This document shows, one piece after another, positions 46,721 through 58,285 of a stretch of DNA of 64,000 nt. The translations under genes were made by a program, and so were the position numbers. The number at the start of each line of letters is the position of its first letter. Position 1 is the first letter of the stretch. Source of the stretch: Echinometra lucunter (taxonomy: Eukaryota; Echinodermata; Echinoidea; Camarodonta; Echinometridae); assembly GCA_029962745.1 (NCBI GenBank), contig CM057162.1:16167817-16231816 (forward strand). The letters are read 5' to 3'. Under the pieces are notes generated by a model. It was given only the letters and a program-made list of their open reading frames with translations, was not told where the DNA came from and ran no database searches.

Positions 46721-47313
46721 ATGAGGACCCGACATGTTAGAGCACTACATATTTGGTCGCTAAGCTATGATCAAACAGCACTAGCCCTCAATACAATTAT
46801 ATTTACAGGACCAAAACTATGGAATGACCTCCCCCCAGAATTAACTAACAGCAACTCATTATATACATTTAAACGCAAATTAAAACTATCCCTCCTAAAT
46901 ACTTACGCGATGGCTCCTTAGTCCCTTAGTTCCTTAGGTGTGTGTTTTGTTTGTTGTTTGTTTGTTTACCTTGCCCTTTTTTTTTTCTCCTTTTTTGTAC
47001 TTTAAAAAAAAAATAGATTCTCTCAAGATAACATGCAAATATCACAGACTTTTCTTTAAACCTTCTAGGGAATCTTTAATTACAAGCTCAGCTTTTTATT
47101 AGATTCCCTCATATTTCACTTTTTAAAGTAATTTGTCTTAAGCTCATGGTGAATATATTTCATGGTTAATATAATTTCCCCCTTTGTATTATGAATCGTC
47201 TTATTTATGATGTCATTCATATTTATATTTATGTATTATTTCTCACTTGCATGCATGTATCATCATTTATGTGAAATATGAAAATAAACTGAAAGTGAAA
47301 CTGAAACTGAAAC
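46721..47313 (+). mobile_element. LINE 3' end (RT C-terminus, 3' UTR and TGAAAC tail)
   Basis: The ORF to 46921 contains NTIIFTGPKLWNDLPPELTN and FKRKLKLSLL, the C-terminus typical of L2/CR1-group RTs, then TAG. A ~390-bp 3' UTR ends in AATAAACTGAAAGTGAAACT and further TGAAAC units (47283-47312). Strongly 5'-truncated. Confidence 0.8.
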
Positions 47314-47753
47314 AATAATGCAGGAGCACCATGTGTGTCAGGATGTCATAGATCTGAACGCTATACAAGAAGGCACCAATATCATCATAATTATTATTCA
47401 GGGTGCTTTCACCCTTTCGAAATTTTCATTCTTTCTATGGAGTGAAACTTAATTTTGTTGTGGACTTGCCTTTCAAGTGAAAAACAATTACATTTTTTTT
47501 TCTTGCCCTTGCATAAAATGCCAAGGATTATTACTGTTCTAAAATCACTAGGAAATCTCAACATACCCTTCGAAATATGTCACAAACATACGAAAGTCTA
47601 TGTATAACAAATTATAAAAATTGTTTCAAGCTAAATGCATGTACCACATATAGCATATACATGTATACACTGAGGTTGTCAATCTGCAAATATACAAGTT
47701 TCATCATATTGTAAAATATTATTAATGGATTGTTTTCCTCGGTACTCAGAATA

Positions 47754-47960
47754 GAGGCGCCGTGGCCTAGTAGATATATAACCAGACTGGATTGCATGTT
47801 TCAGGGTTCAAGTCCGCTGACACCAACCACTCTAACATCCTTCGGCAAAACATTAATATACAGTTGCAACTCTCAACCTAGGTGATGTGAATGGCTTCCT
47901 GGCAGGAGAAAAATTCCTTGAATGTTTTAGTGCCTTATCACGGCTGATCAGCTCAAGTCT
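47754..47960 (+). mobile_element. tRNA-derived SINE
   Basis: CGCCGTGGCCTAGTAGATAT (A box) and CAGGGTTCAAGTCC (B box, 47801-47814), then CTTCGGCAAAACATTAATAT and AACTCTCAACCTAGGTGATG, conserved with the 46588 copy. The 3' limit is uncertain. Confidence 0.65.
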
Positions 47961-48033
47961 GGGTTACAATGTGATACTTTGTATTAAGTGGTTTACAGTA
48001 CATTCACAAAGTTGCTGCGCCAAATCAACAGTC

Positions 48034-48420
48034 ATCAGAGACTCCAACCCCAAGCACCTTTCAAGTGGGAGATTCTCCTGCTGGGACCCCATAGCAAACG
48101 GGAGACTCTGATTTGATGTGCGCATAGTCCACATGACCAGCGCAAAACACAAAATTCCTTGCTGCCGGAGGCCACTTTGCAGGGGTTATAAAAGCACTCT
48201 GGTGCTATAGGCTTAGTTTTTAACATATGACAACATTAAATGAGGTAGAATCCAATGATTCAGATTCATTTTTGTCATAAAGATGGTTGGGCGGGAGAAA
48301 AAAAAGGGAAATACAGCTAGGGCGAAATTCAAACCCAAGTGGGAGAACGGGAGATTTTGTGAAAATGGACACAAAGCGGGAGATCTCCCGCCGAAAACGG
48401 GAGAGTTGGAGTCTCTGAGT
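48034..48420. mobile_element. ~385-bp MITE with TCAGAGACTCCAAC ends
   Basis: TCATCAGAGACTCCAAC on the left is mirrored by GTTGGAGTCTCTGAGTCA on the right. Inside are repeated CGGGAGA and the palindrome GCGGGAGATCTCCCGC. Lies just beyond the PSMD9 stop codon. Confidence 0.75.
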
Positions 48421-48842
48421 CATATCATTCTGAGTTCCCCTTGTGCATTACGTTATCATTATTGAATGTAATGGCAGTCTATGATGAATAGTTTTCCAAT
48501 ATAGTTGATATTTTCAGAAAAGTTTGAGACGGTCGGGTGGGGGGGTATCGGAAGGTGGACTGGACCTACCTATTTCTCTTATTTATGTTTTTTAACCTGT
48601 CAAATTTTAATCAGAATAGATACATGTATTAATCGACTCTCCTGTAAAAATACCCTGGAGCGGTCCCTGGGGGCGATGATTGTCCAGGGGCTCCTCCAAG
48701 AGTAATGTTCCAGTCTGCTAGACAAGACTATGTTCCTCGGAAAATGAAACACATATCAGGACCATATCTTGGCCCACCGCTGAAGGACATGACAAAACTA
48801 TTCAGAACAGTTTTAATATTTCTCAGTAGTGGATTCCATCTT

Positions 48843-51800
48843 CTATCTGATCGGAATGATGTTGCACCTGCAAGAAATGAAACAAAAACCAGTAACATTA
48901 GTCATAATCTAGAATTCTTTGCAAAATTTACACTGTGATTTTCATACTTCAGAACTAAATATATATTCACTGTTCACATTTGGGTGTATGATTAACATCT
49001 AAAGCAAACAGCAGCTTTTTACTTATTAGTAGAAAGCAAATGTAGAAATTTTTTTTTTACACAGGTATGAAGTATTCCATGTTGGTATGTACACTACTTT
49101 ACCCTACTTCAACTAAAGTGGATGACAGTACTGAATCAATGTGAAAGAACTTCACTGTGTAAACTTCAATATACTTTTTAGAGCAAAGAACTTTTTATTT
49201 TTCCACATTTTTATTAGAGGTCTCATTAACAAAATTATTACATATATAAATTAATATAAATAATTCCATATAAATACGAATCTTCACTTCATTTTCATAA
49301 CACAATTTGAGAAATTATTCACAAATCAACACACAGAATACACCACACACACACACACACACACATACATAAAAACAAAACAAGACAAAAAACAAAATAA
49401 AACAAAATAAAACAAAGAGACACTATTAGTCATACTCTTCCATTTCACCATTATTCTGTGTGTATTGTTTGGCCTATCAATACTGGATAATAAAGATGAT
49501 TAGTGTAAACTTACCCTAGGAGCCCTCTTCCACTCCACGTCTGTGGAATCAGGGAGATGATGACTTTATCCCCCTCTCTCAGGACCACCACCCGGATTGC
49601 TTTCTGCAAGAGTAAAGATAAACCTGTCCCAAGAACCTGTGATATGACATCAAGGCCCTGTTACATGAAAATTACCATTAATGGTAACTCTCCCATCAAG
49701 GGTAACTACCAAGGTAACATTGCTCAACAGCCCATCAAAATCCAGGTTTCTGTGGGTGTTACCATCAGTGGTAAGTTTCATGCAACGGGGCTCTTTTCCT
49801 GCAACACTGGCAAGTCCAAGATATTGTTGTTCAATAAAGTGCTTTTGAGAAAATATTATGAACTTAAAACATAATAGACATCTTATGTGTCATTTAAATT
49901 CACATTTGGTCAAAGGTTAAGTAGGTCTGAATACTTCACACAATCATAGGACATACAAAAGCTGATGTTTGTAATATGTTATACAGCACAAAACATCTTG
50001 GACTTGTCCATATTTGTTCCCATTTTTTTTTTTCCAGAAGACATTAATAGACAGGAATTGGGTCGAAATTGGATTTTAGGATGGGTGTAGACCAGGAGTT
50101 AGGGATAGTGTTTGGTCCATATAGGAATGCAAGGAAAGCAAGAACTCTACTACTGAGCCAGTTCACAGGTCCACGCTGAGCATGAGCAGATAAAGGTCAT
50201 CAATGACATAAAATCTCAAACCCACAAACACAAATACTTGATATGTGCTTGTGAATGTCATGTAAATGATGTAATCATTATGTAATGAGGTACCATTCCA
50301 TGATAACCAGGTGGAAGCATTCTTTTCAAAAAGGGAAATAAAAGCTACATACGAGGCACCTCTATCATTTTGGACGTAATTTTTTTCAAAGTACACAAAA
50401 AGGGATCTCACCATATTCCAGACATCTGTGACTATTATGGGTCATTGATACATGTGACATGTGCCAACTGTAAAATGTCAATTGTCACTGCAGCAGGTGA
50501 TGCGTTTTCTTTTGTATCAATGTCAGGGGCAATGTAAACGGAAGAAATACTTTGTGACTTACCCCTTGACTGTGTTGTACCACAGGAGCAATGTCTCTCA
50601 CGCTCTTGAAGTTTGCTGAGGTCACTGAACCAAACTCTAGGATTCTGTCTCCAACACATAAACCCTGTAATATGAGTGAAAGAAATAGTCAACAGTGTCC
50701 AATATGTGACACAAAATACTCTTTGAGTTGAATGATTTTTGTGTAAACAACAAATGGAAAGGACAATAAGTCACAAATCTGATTATCAGTGAAGTACAAG
50801 TAGCCTTCAAGATTTTTGCAAACACTCTTGATAAAGTTAAAAATGCCTCCCACTGACTTGCTATTCTGATTATATTCAAATCAAACTCATGTTAGGAGTA
50901 AACTAAATTTCTCTATGAGGCTACAACTTGATTGGAATGAAATTTGATTTCCTAGAAATCGGTTAAAAATGTAATATCATCCTTGGCTGATACTACTGTT
51001 AAGTTCATAAAATATTATATCATGTACAGATAATACCAATAACAGATAAATATCTACAACTACCCAAAAGAAAAGAAGAACTGACCCTAAATAAATGAAT
51101 GTGACTGGATTAATAAAGCAGAAAGTTACACAAATCAAAAGTTTCAAACCATGATTTTTCAAAACTTTTACCAGAGATTTATCAGAGAAACAATGCTTTT
51201 TTTTATGACTGCATATAAATCATGTTACAGTCAAAATGATGCACTACAATATGCTTATATACATAAGCTACAATAGTCAAATTACACACATAAATAATAA
51301 CTTACAGCTTTCTCAGCAGGAGATCCTTGTGAAACCAGGTCCACTTTTGCAAATGGGACTGAAGCTGCTCCATTGCTGGACCCATTTGCAATGGGATTGT
51401 AGGTACCTTGTTCCCGTTGTTGTCTCTCAATGCTGTGCAGTGTGTGAAGAGCTTGCTCGACCTCTTGCATCAAGGCTTTGTGGTCATTTTGCAAACCTGA
51501 ATTTTAGAACAAGTAAAGGGTAAGAAGTAAAAAGACCTTGGACCAATAAGGCATTAATCTGTGCTACATGTATAAATTCTTTTGTTTGCATACTGGAGCA
51601 AAGGTATCATTCGCTTTTAAAAACTATAATGTATGAGCATCATTTACACAAACCTTTTTTAACCCATTCGTGACAGAGGTCGACATTTTGTGGTTTGACC
51701 TCATAACTTTTGATGCAGAGCCCTAAAAATTATACCAAATACATGAGCAGAAAGAGCAAAAAATTCTACACAAACTGTGCCCATTTTGGTTGCGTCAATA

Positions 51801-53588
51801 TTCGTTGTTTGATGCTGACATTTTTTTTAAAGGAAAATAAACATTAAAATCCTTAAATTGGCAATGTGATAGGTTTAAAATCACCGTTTTCCCCTGCAAA
51901 TTGGCAACTTTATGACTTCTCATCGTAATTTCTGTCAATTCATATTCATTTTAGATACATGATGTTTTATAAGAAAAATGTAGCAATAAAGTAAGAATGT
52001 TGGTGTTGCCAATTTGAAGAATAAAAGCTGATCAAATTAGGCTTTAAATAATTCCTGTCACGAATGGGTTAAGGAAGGTAACTTTACAACATAAACCAAT
52101 AAAAAAGAATCCTGAATATATAGCAGATTTATTAAAGTCTGAATTTTTTTTAAAACTTCTTTTTTTTTTTCATTCTCCACTGTCCTAAAAAAATAACTTT
52201 GCTATTGCAGTAGCTCTTGTCTGCCCTAGAGTGATTCATTTTGTTTCAGAGAAATTTTTTCTAAATTTCTAGTGAACAGTCAAATGATAACCACACTCTC
52301 ACAAATACTGATAATGCACAAGAAACTAATTTATGAGATAATGAACTGATGCTGTTTTTCAATGAATAAATACATGTAGATCACTCATTCAATAAAAAGA
52401 GCAAAATTAGAGCCAAATATATATATATTTTTTCTTAACTGGTCAGCATGGATACGTACATATGATCTGATGCCGGGCCGTTCTCACCGAGTACACATCA
52501 ATGTCATTCCTAGGATAGCCTTCATTATCAATCAGTGGTCCTGTCATACCAACCCCACCTTGCTGAAATGAAAATTCACACAATGCAGTTAGGCTGATTT
52601 ACATATACCGGTAATAACTGAAAAGCAATGCAGACCCGTTGCCTACTGAATTTTTACAGTCCCCATAGGTTTTGCACAGGGACCACGTGGTCCCAGTAGG
52701 CATGGCATGGGTTGAATTCAAGCAGGTACATGGGCAAATCCAAGGTATTGTTCAATCTGTGTCCCAGCTATGGTCGCAAATAAGGTGTTATTGTGAATAT
52801 GAACAGACACTGACATTTAAATTGGCATGTTACTTAATGATTTTGAAGCTCTGTCAAGATTTGTTAATTTATCACAAGCACCAGAAGAGTATTTATTAAA
52901 TTCTTAAATGGTCTGTAAAGCATGGAACAAAATAGTATGGGCTTGCCCATGCAAATAAATTGAATTTACGGGCACCCTACAGACATGGTCTTTGACGAGT
53001 TTTTCACACTGACACTTCATAATTTTTCAACCTTATTCTTCATTTTATAATAAGCTCTTCTTCTTTTTTTTTCTCCTTTACGTACTTCTCCTCATCTTCC
53101 ATACTCCTTATTCTCAATTCTCCCCCCTTTTCTCCCCAGTTTTATTCAGCTTTTAATCTTCGTCTAGCTTATTCCTATTGTTTTGTTTCCTACAATTTCC
53201 ACCTCCTTATTCCAGTAGCATAGCTAGGATTTCACGAGGAGGGGGGGGGGGGGGGGGGTGTTAGTGAGCGTGCGAAGCATGCAAATTACTCCCTAGGGGG
53301 AGGGTGCAGGGAGGGGGGAGTCCTGCATGAAGCGCGGAAGCTCTGACGTTTCTTTGTCATTGTTCCTTGTCTGCTTCTACTCTTCCTTTGTTCTCTTACC
53401 TTTTCCTTTTCTTGCTCACGCTTCTCCCCCCTTTTTTTAGGGGGGAGGGGCGACTGCCCCCACCATCCCCTTGGCTACGCAGGTGTCTTATTCCATCCCT
53501 TCTTGTTCTCTACCTTTATCTTCTTCCTTCCCTTCATTTTTCTCCTCCTCTAAAGGGGGAGGGGAAAGAAGAGAAAGAGATGGAATAA

Positions 53589-53674
<86 letters not shown>

Positions 53675-53684
53675 TTACTACTAT

Positions 53685-53755
<71 letters not shown>

Positions 53756-55228
53756 TTACTGCTACTACTACTACTACTACTACTACTACTTACTATGATA
53801 ATAACAAATAATTGTAATACAGATAATAAGAAGACAAAAAAAAAGGAGTGCACACTGTATGAAAAATAAAACATAAGGAAAAAGATGGAAGAAAATATTG
53901 AGGTGATTAAAACTGAGGATGAATGGAGGGAGACTGAAAACTGATCTGTTCTTTTTCTTCTCCTTTCTCCTTTACCATCATCATCACCTTATTTCTTATT
54001 TCATCTCTCTCTCATCTTCCACATCTTCTTCTTTCTCTCCTTTTTCTTCCTCTTCTTTCATCCCCTTCTTTTATCAGTCCTTTCTTCCTCTTCACGCTCC
54101 CCTTTCTCCCTCTTCACGCTCCCCTTTCTCCTTTTCCCTCTTCCTTTTTCTTTCTACTCCTTTTTCCTTTTGTTTTCATTATTTCCCTCTTCTTTCTTCA
54201 TTCTAATCCCCCTCTTTCCTTTTCTTTTTCCCTTCCTTTTGATTTTCCTTTTTTTCCCTCCTAGTAACATTAAACATGCAAAATAAGATAAAATAACCCT
54301 TAAGATGTTATAAAGTCAATTCAAAGCTGTAATTATTTTATAGCGAGAATTTTTTTCTTTTTTACTTGGCCTTTTAATGTAATCGCCCCTTTCTCAGCCC
54401 TTCTTCTCCTTCTTGACCAATACAAGCAATTCTTGAATTTCTTGTCTTGTCTTGCTAAAGATGCCCACAATCAATAGGTTGATTATTATGGAACTAAGGA
54501 TGAAGGCCTACCTTGACCTGTCCTGCATCATTCCATTCAGTTGCTATTTACAAGTATTTTTTTTTGTTGTTGTTGTAATTTAAAAAAAAAAGATGCCCAA
54601 TGATGATAGGGTACTTGCTAACCCTTGACACAAATGCATCAAGAGTCGAAGTGGCCACTGCTTCCTCTGATTCTAATACACAACACTTTCTCAACCCCCA
54701 CCGTGAAGTTTTGCAGAGTAAATGTTCGTTATGCTAGTACTAGTAGACTCTACTACTACTAAGTACTAGTTACTAGGCCTACTAGAGCTAGACTTAGACT
54801 CTACTACTAGATCTAGATCTACTAATTCATGTAATTTGGGCTGCATTTCTCACGTTTCTTGAAATCGTCTAAGTTCATGGACATCCCATAGATACGTGTG
54901 TTAATTCTACAACACATGTTTCAATGAGATGTCAAAGAAGTTGGATTTATACGACAGTTTTGAGAAACGGCCCCCTGTTCACCCGTACTATACAACAAGC
55001 ACTGCACGACTAGAGATATGTGGGACCAGCATAAATTCTATTCCACAAAATTGTCTCAAAATACTCAACAAAGAGATAAGTATTTATCACATTACTATTA
55101 AAAAAACACACAAAGTCACTTACAGATTCTAAAACCTCAAACAGCGACTTGATTTCTTTTTCAATGTCATCTTTTTTAGCTATTAAATTTTGCACACGCT
55201 CTCTCGCTTCTGCACTGGAGGCTGCCAT
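48843..55228 (-). CDS. PSMD9: PSMD9 (p27/Nas2-like), 26S proteasome base assembly chaperone
   Basis: Minus-strand exons in order: 55228-55124, 52562-52460, 51496-51306, 50664-50563, 49603-49515, 48867-48843; all borders GT/AG, phases consistent; 204 codons plus TAG (human 223). The N-terminus is an alpha-helical hairpin region ([20 protein letters not shown]; exon 2 [20 protein letters not shown]; exon 3 [20 protein letters not shown]). A PDZ domain follows ([20 protein letters not shown], then [17 protein letters not shown], and the C-terminal GLLGCNIIPIR). The family binds the ATPases PSMC3/PSMC6 during assembly of the regulatory particle base and then leaves. The Ser/Asn-rich linker between the domains is shorter than in human. 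The start is the only in-frame ATG of exon 1 and fits the family. Introns contain a piggyBac-like MITE and a long CTA repeat. Confidence 0.97.
49343..49366. repeat. (CA)n microsatellite
   Basis: About 11 CA units in the last PSMD9 intron. Confidence 0.9.
49654..49792. mobile_element. ~140-bp palindromic element next to PSMD9 exon 5
   Basis: Left GGCCCTGTTACATGAAAATT and right, inverted, AGCCCCGTTGCATGAAACTT, with mirrored ACCATTAATGGTAAC / GTTACCATCAGTGGT. Begins 50 bp upstream (in gene sense) of the exon 5 acceptor. Confidence 0.8.
51663..52068. mobile_element. 406-bp piggyBac-like MITE, copy 2
   Basis: CCCATTCGTGACAGAGG ... CCTGTCACGAATGGG, flanked by TTAA (51659-51662, 52069-52072). Same orientation as and closely similar to 25119-25510. 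It sits in a PSMD9 intron, 165 bp before exon 3. Confidence 0.88.
53589..53796. repeat. (CTA)n microsatellite, ~200 bp
   Basis: Nearly pure CTA/TAC trinucleotide array with three ATT interruptions. Poly-Leu and poly-Ser ORFs over it are artefacts. It lies in PSMD9 intron 1 beside C-, G- and pyrimidine-rich stretches (53230-54260). Confidence 0.97.
54838..54974. mobile_element. ~137-bp palindromic element, tip GGGCTGCATTTCTCACG
   Basis: Left GGGCTGCATTTCTCACGTTT mirrored on the right by ACAGTTTTGAGAAACGGCCC; TCTAAGTTCATGGACATCCC inside is shared with 61695-61809, defining one family. Located 150 bp downstream of PSMD9 exon 1 in gene sense. Confidence 0.75.
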
Positions 55229-55299
55229 TTTTAAATACCAAGCTATGAGCGGAGATGGCAGCACACACATAGCTTTCTAACCTCATTTGTTTACGTTCG
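55229..55299. promoter_or_regulatory. Probable bidirectional PSMD9/DCAF8 promoter and DCAF8 leader exon
   Basis: PSMD9 starts leftward at 55228. On the plus strand, CATTTGTTTACGTTCG is followed by a strong donor gtaagt at 55300, fitting the end of a non-coding DCAF8 exon 1 that splices to the acceptor at 58229. The two transcripts would be head to head or overlapping. No TATA box is evident. Inferred from donor strength and gene orientation. Confidence 0.5.
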
Positions 55300-56857
55300 G
55301 TAAGTGGGAAAAGCGTTTGTTAAATATCTGATTAAACCTAAGTAAATGTTGATATTGTAATTTTCGAGGCAGTTAAAGCTTACTTGATTATTTCACGTTA
55401 TTTTTTTATGCTCGGGAATCATTTGTGTAGTGTGAGGTTACTTTTCACACGCGTTAGACAGTTGTTGTTATTCCGTGTTCATGGTGTTTGCAGCTGAGTG
55501 GCCGTGGGTCAGCTTGACTGTAATGCAGTTTAGGCACAGCTGAGTGAAGTGTCTCAGACTAGACTCTGACTCCGTGACTAGGTAGACTATACACTATACA
55601 TTTGTAGCTGAGCTGAGCTGAGTGCTATGTCTGTATTCAGCAGTTTGAAACTGAGTCTTACCTAGATGTGAAGCATAAAGGACTGTGTTCGTATTATTCA
55701 AAAGAAAATGCTAATGCTTTGGAGTGAAAATTCAACAGTTCAATAAATTGAACTTATTTGATCGTGGGGTGCAAGTGTAAGTTAGAAACTGAGACTGAGA
55801 AAGAAAATTTAAAGGAAGGAGAATGTGGGCACTTGCATTTTGAGAGTTATATGTTAACTTGCTCTTGGTATGTGTTTAATACATGTAGGTTTGCTTGCCT
55901 TTGAGTTTTGACATCTCTTCTGTATTTTTAAGCATACATTGTAGTTCTACATGTAAAAAAATGTCATGTTCTTTTATTTCCGACAGGCTATGAAACTGAT
56001 AGTTTTGCCACGGAATATGTTGAAAGGGGGGAGGGGTGGTGCCACACCCAAGATGGCCCTCTGGCAATGCTCCATAGATTTCTTTTCAAAATGGCCAAGG
56101 ACCCCTTTTTTCGGGTAAAACAGACACCTGAAAAAGCTGACCGCCCCCTCCTTTTGAAAAATTATAGATCCGACCCAGGATACACGGTGCATTTTTCCTT
56201 GCTTGTGTACCCTACAATGGTAGCACCATTAAAGCAGGGCTGATGATATCTTAGGGCTCTTAGTATTATCATTATTATTGTTATACTAAAATAATAGTGA
56301 TAATAATTTACATTTATATATAGCGCATTATATATAAGCATTCCAACGCGCTAAATATAGTTATGTTCTATTTGTATTGCCTTTGTAAGAAATCTTCAAA
56401 TTATCATCTACTAGAGTATGTGCTCCTGTGGGCGGCCATCCCCTGTGAGTGACCGGTGGTGAATAAAAACTAAAAATTAAAATAATATTTTTCATATCCC
56501 TTCAAAAATTGCCTTGGACAGTCTCAGGTAGGTTCTAGTGCACCAAAAAACATGCTCAGCGAAAGCAGTAAGCATAATGAGTCTCACTGAATATCATTAG
56601 AAGTCGACACCACCAGTCACTGACTGAAAAATGGCAGTTTCTTAACTTTTAAGTTCAGAAACTTTGACATACTTAAGCCAGTACTTGAGCTTTATTTGTT
56701 CAGTTTGATAACTGATTTGATTTTCATTTAAGAGAATGAAGTTCATGATCCATATTTTGCTGCAGAAATTCATATTTAAACCATCAGAGAAAAAGTTGTA
56801 TGGAGGTGGCCGCTCACCAGAGCCATTTCTCAAGATGGGTCCTGTGAGCGGCCACCC

Positions 56858-57063
56858 TATGTAAAACGTGTACAAAATGCAGGTTTTTGTAGGAGATTGT
56901 ACTCTACCTTCATTTTTTTTGTCACGGCATTTGGTAGATCATCACTTTTGACAGATTTTATATGTAAAACGTGTACAAAATGCAGGTTTTTGTAGGAGAT
57001 TGTACTCTACCTTCATTTTTTTTGTCACGGCATTTGGTAGATCATCACTTTTGACAGATTTTA
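56858..57063. repeat. Exact tandem duplication of 103 bp
   Basis: 56858-56960 and 56961-57063 are identical base for base, including an 8-T run. It is embedded in a region (56420-57400) with recurring GCGGCCGC- and CACAGG-containing motifs that looks like a decayed foldback element. Confidence 0.95.
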
Positions 57064-57437
57064 TGGGTTTCTACACAGTATTATTACTTTTCATAAAGTA
57101 TTGGTGTGTAAAGCATGAAATTCAATATTAATTTTGTTTACTTCGTCACAAATATGGCGCTAAATGCTCGCCAAATGATAGGCGGCCGCCCACAGGGGTA
57201 GGGCAGCCGCACACAGGACCCCTAACATCGTTTTGAAAAATGGACACTACTGACCACGTAATTGGTCAATAATTTTAAGTTTGCCCTCTATTCAATTAGC
57301 AGGTATTTGGACTCTGCAGTGATGGTATTGAACTATTTGTGAGTCTTTGATTAATAAATATAATCAGCAAATTCCCTGTAAGCGGCCGCACACCAGAGCC
57401 AGTACTCATTACATTAATGTAATGTAGTAATCATACT

Positions 57438-58063
57438 AAGCGCATTCACACACAAGAGGAATTGAAATTTGAATCGCGATTCAAATCGCGATCCAAATTT
57501 TGATTCACACGCATGGGGAAGCAACGGAAACAGGCAGGGGAGCCCACAAACTACTCTGCTTAAACTTCTTTTATACATGATCTTGACAGGAGAAATACAT
57601 GTCGACAGTAAAAGGGCTACAGAAAGTACAGGAACAAACTCAATAATTGAATACTAAATAATTACATGTACAGTGTATGTACTACTTGTATTATACAAAA
57701 CATTTGTTTACTATAAGAGATCAATGGTGCCTAGATAGCGTGCAGTGTGTACATGCTATAGTGCATGCATCCTTTACGTAACATACACTGCATAGCATAC
57801 ACTGCATGCATAGCGCATCGCTCGTACAAATGCAAAGAATGATGGGATAGATTTTCTAATCACGATTCCATTCACACACACAACGCACAGCCAATAATTG
57901 TGATTTTTCTGAAAAATCGCACTTCTAACTGCGAGTTGAATCGTGATTAGAATTGCGATTATTAGATTATTCTGTCTGCACACAAAATAAAATCGAAATT
58001 CTAATCGCGATTAGAAAATCAATTTTTGAATCTCACTTTTTACCTTGTGTGTGAATGCCCTTA
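57438..58063. mobile_element. ~625-bp MITE with CGCATTCACACACAAG ends
   Basis: Left AAGCGCATTCACACACAAG mirrored by CTTGTGTGTGAATGCCCTT; subterminal ATTCAAATCGCGATCC and AATCGCGATTAGAA palindromes at both ends. Ends about 45 bp before the duplicated DCAF8 splice-acceptor segment. Confidence 0.8.
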
Positions 58064-58107
58064 CTGTCATAAAATTATTGTCATCTTATCATTATTCCTT
58101 TTCTACA

Positions 58108-58285
58108 GAGGATTTGATATCAAGATGAGAGACCCAGTGGTATTTGGTATGTACTGCTGGTATGGCAAAAAATTAAGTCTGTTTTTAATCATTGTTTTTC
58201 TTGTCTTGGCTTTTTTCCTTCTCAAACAGGTTTTGATATCAAGTGGAGACACCTTGAGGTGTTCCATGTGAACTGCTGAAATGGC
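58108..58285 (+). repeat. Duplicated acceptor/leader segment before the DCAF8 start
   Basis: 58108-58172 (AGGATTTGATATCAAGATGA ... CTGCTGGTATGGCA) and 58229-58291 (AGGTTTTGATATCAAGTGGA ... CTGCTGAAATGGCA) are imperfect direct copies, each preceded by a pyrimidine tract and AG. The upstream copy has TATGGC in place of the start context. It may be an alternative 5' exon (58108-58147, donor gtatgt) or a relic. Confidence 0.75.

Larger units (their letters stand above)
42478..48842. other. Convergent intergenic region between TMEM147 and PSMD9
   Basis: Contains both 3' UTRs, MITEs, SINE heads and a LINE 3' end (listed separately). 43620-44480 is low-complexity with GA-rich stretches. 45350-46560 shows only a short palindrome around GTGGGTACC (45638-45775, GGTACCCAC mirrored). 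No host ORF recognised. Confidence 0.6.

Noticed and set aside
53471..53874. Poly-Leu and poly-Ser ORFs
   Set aside because: They are translations of the CTA repeat and nearby pyrimidine-rich DNA.
57469..57657. Short ORF NRDSNRDPNFDSHAWGS
   Set aside because: It comes from the ATCGCGATT-rich arm of a MITE.
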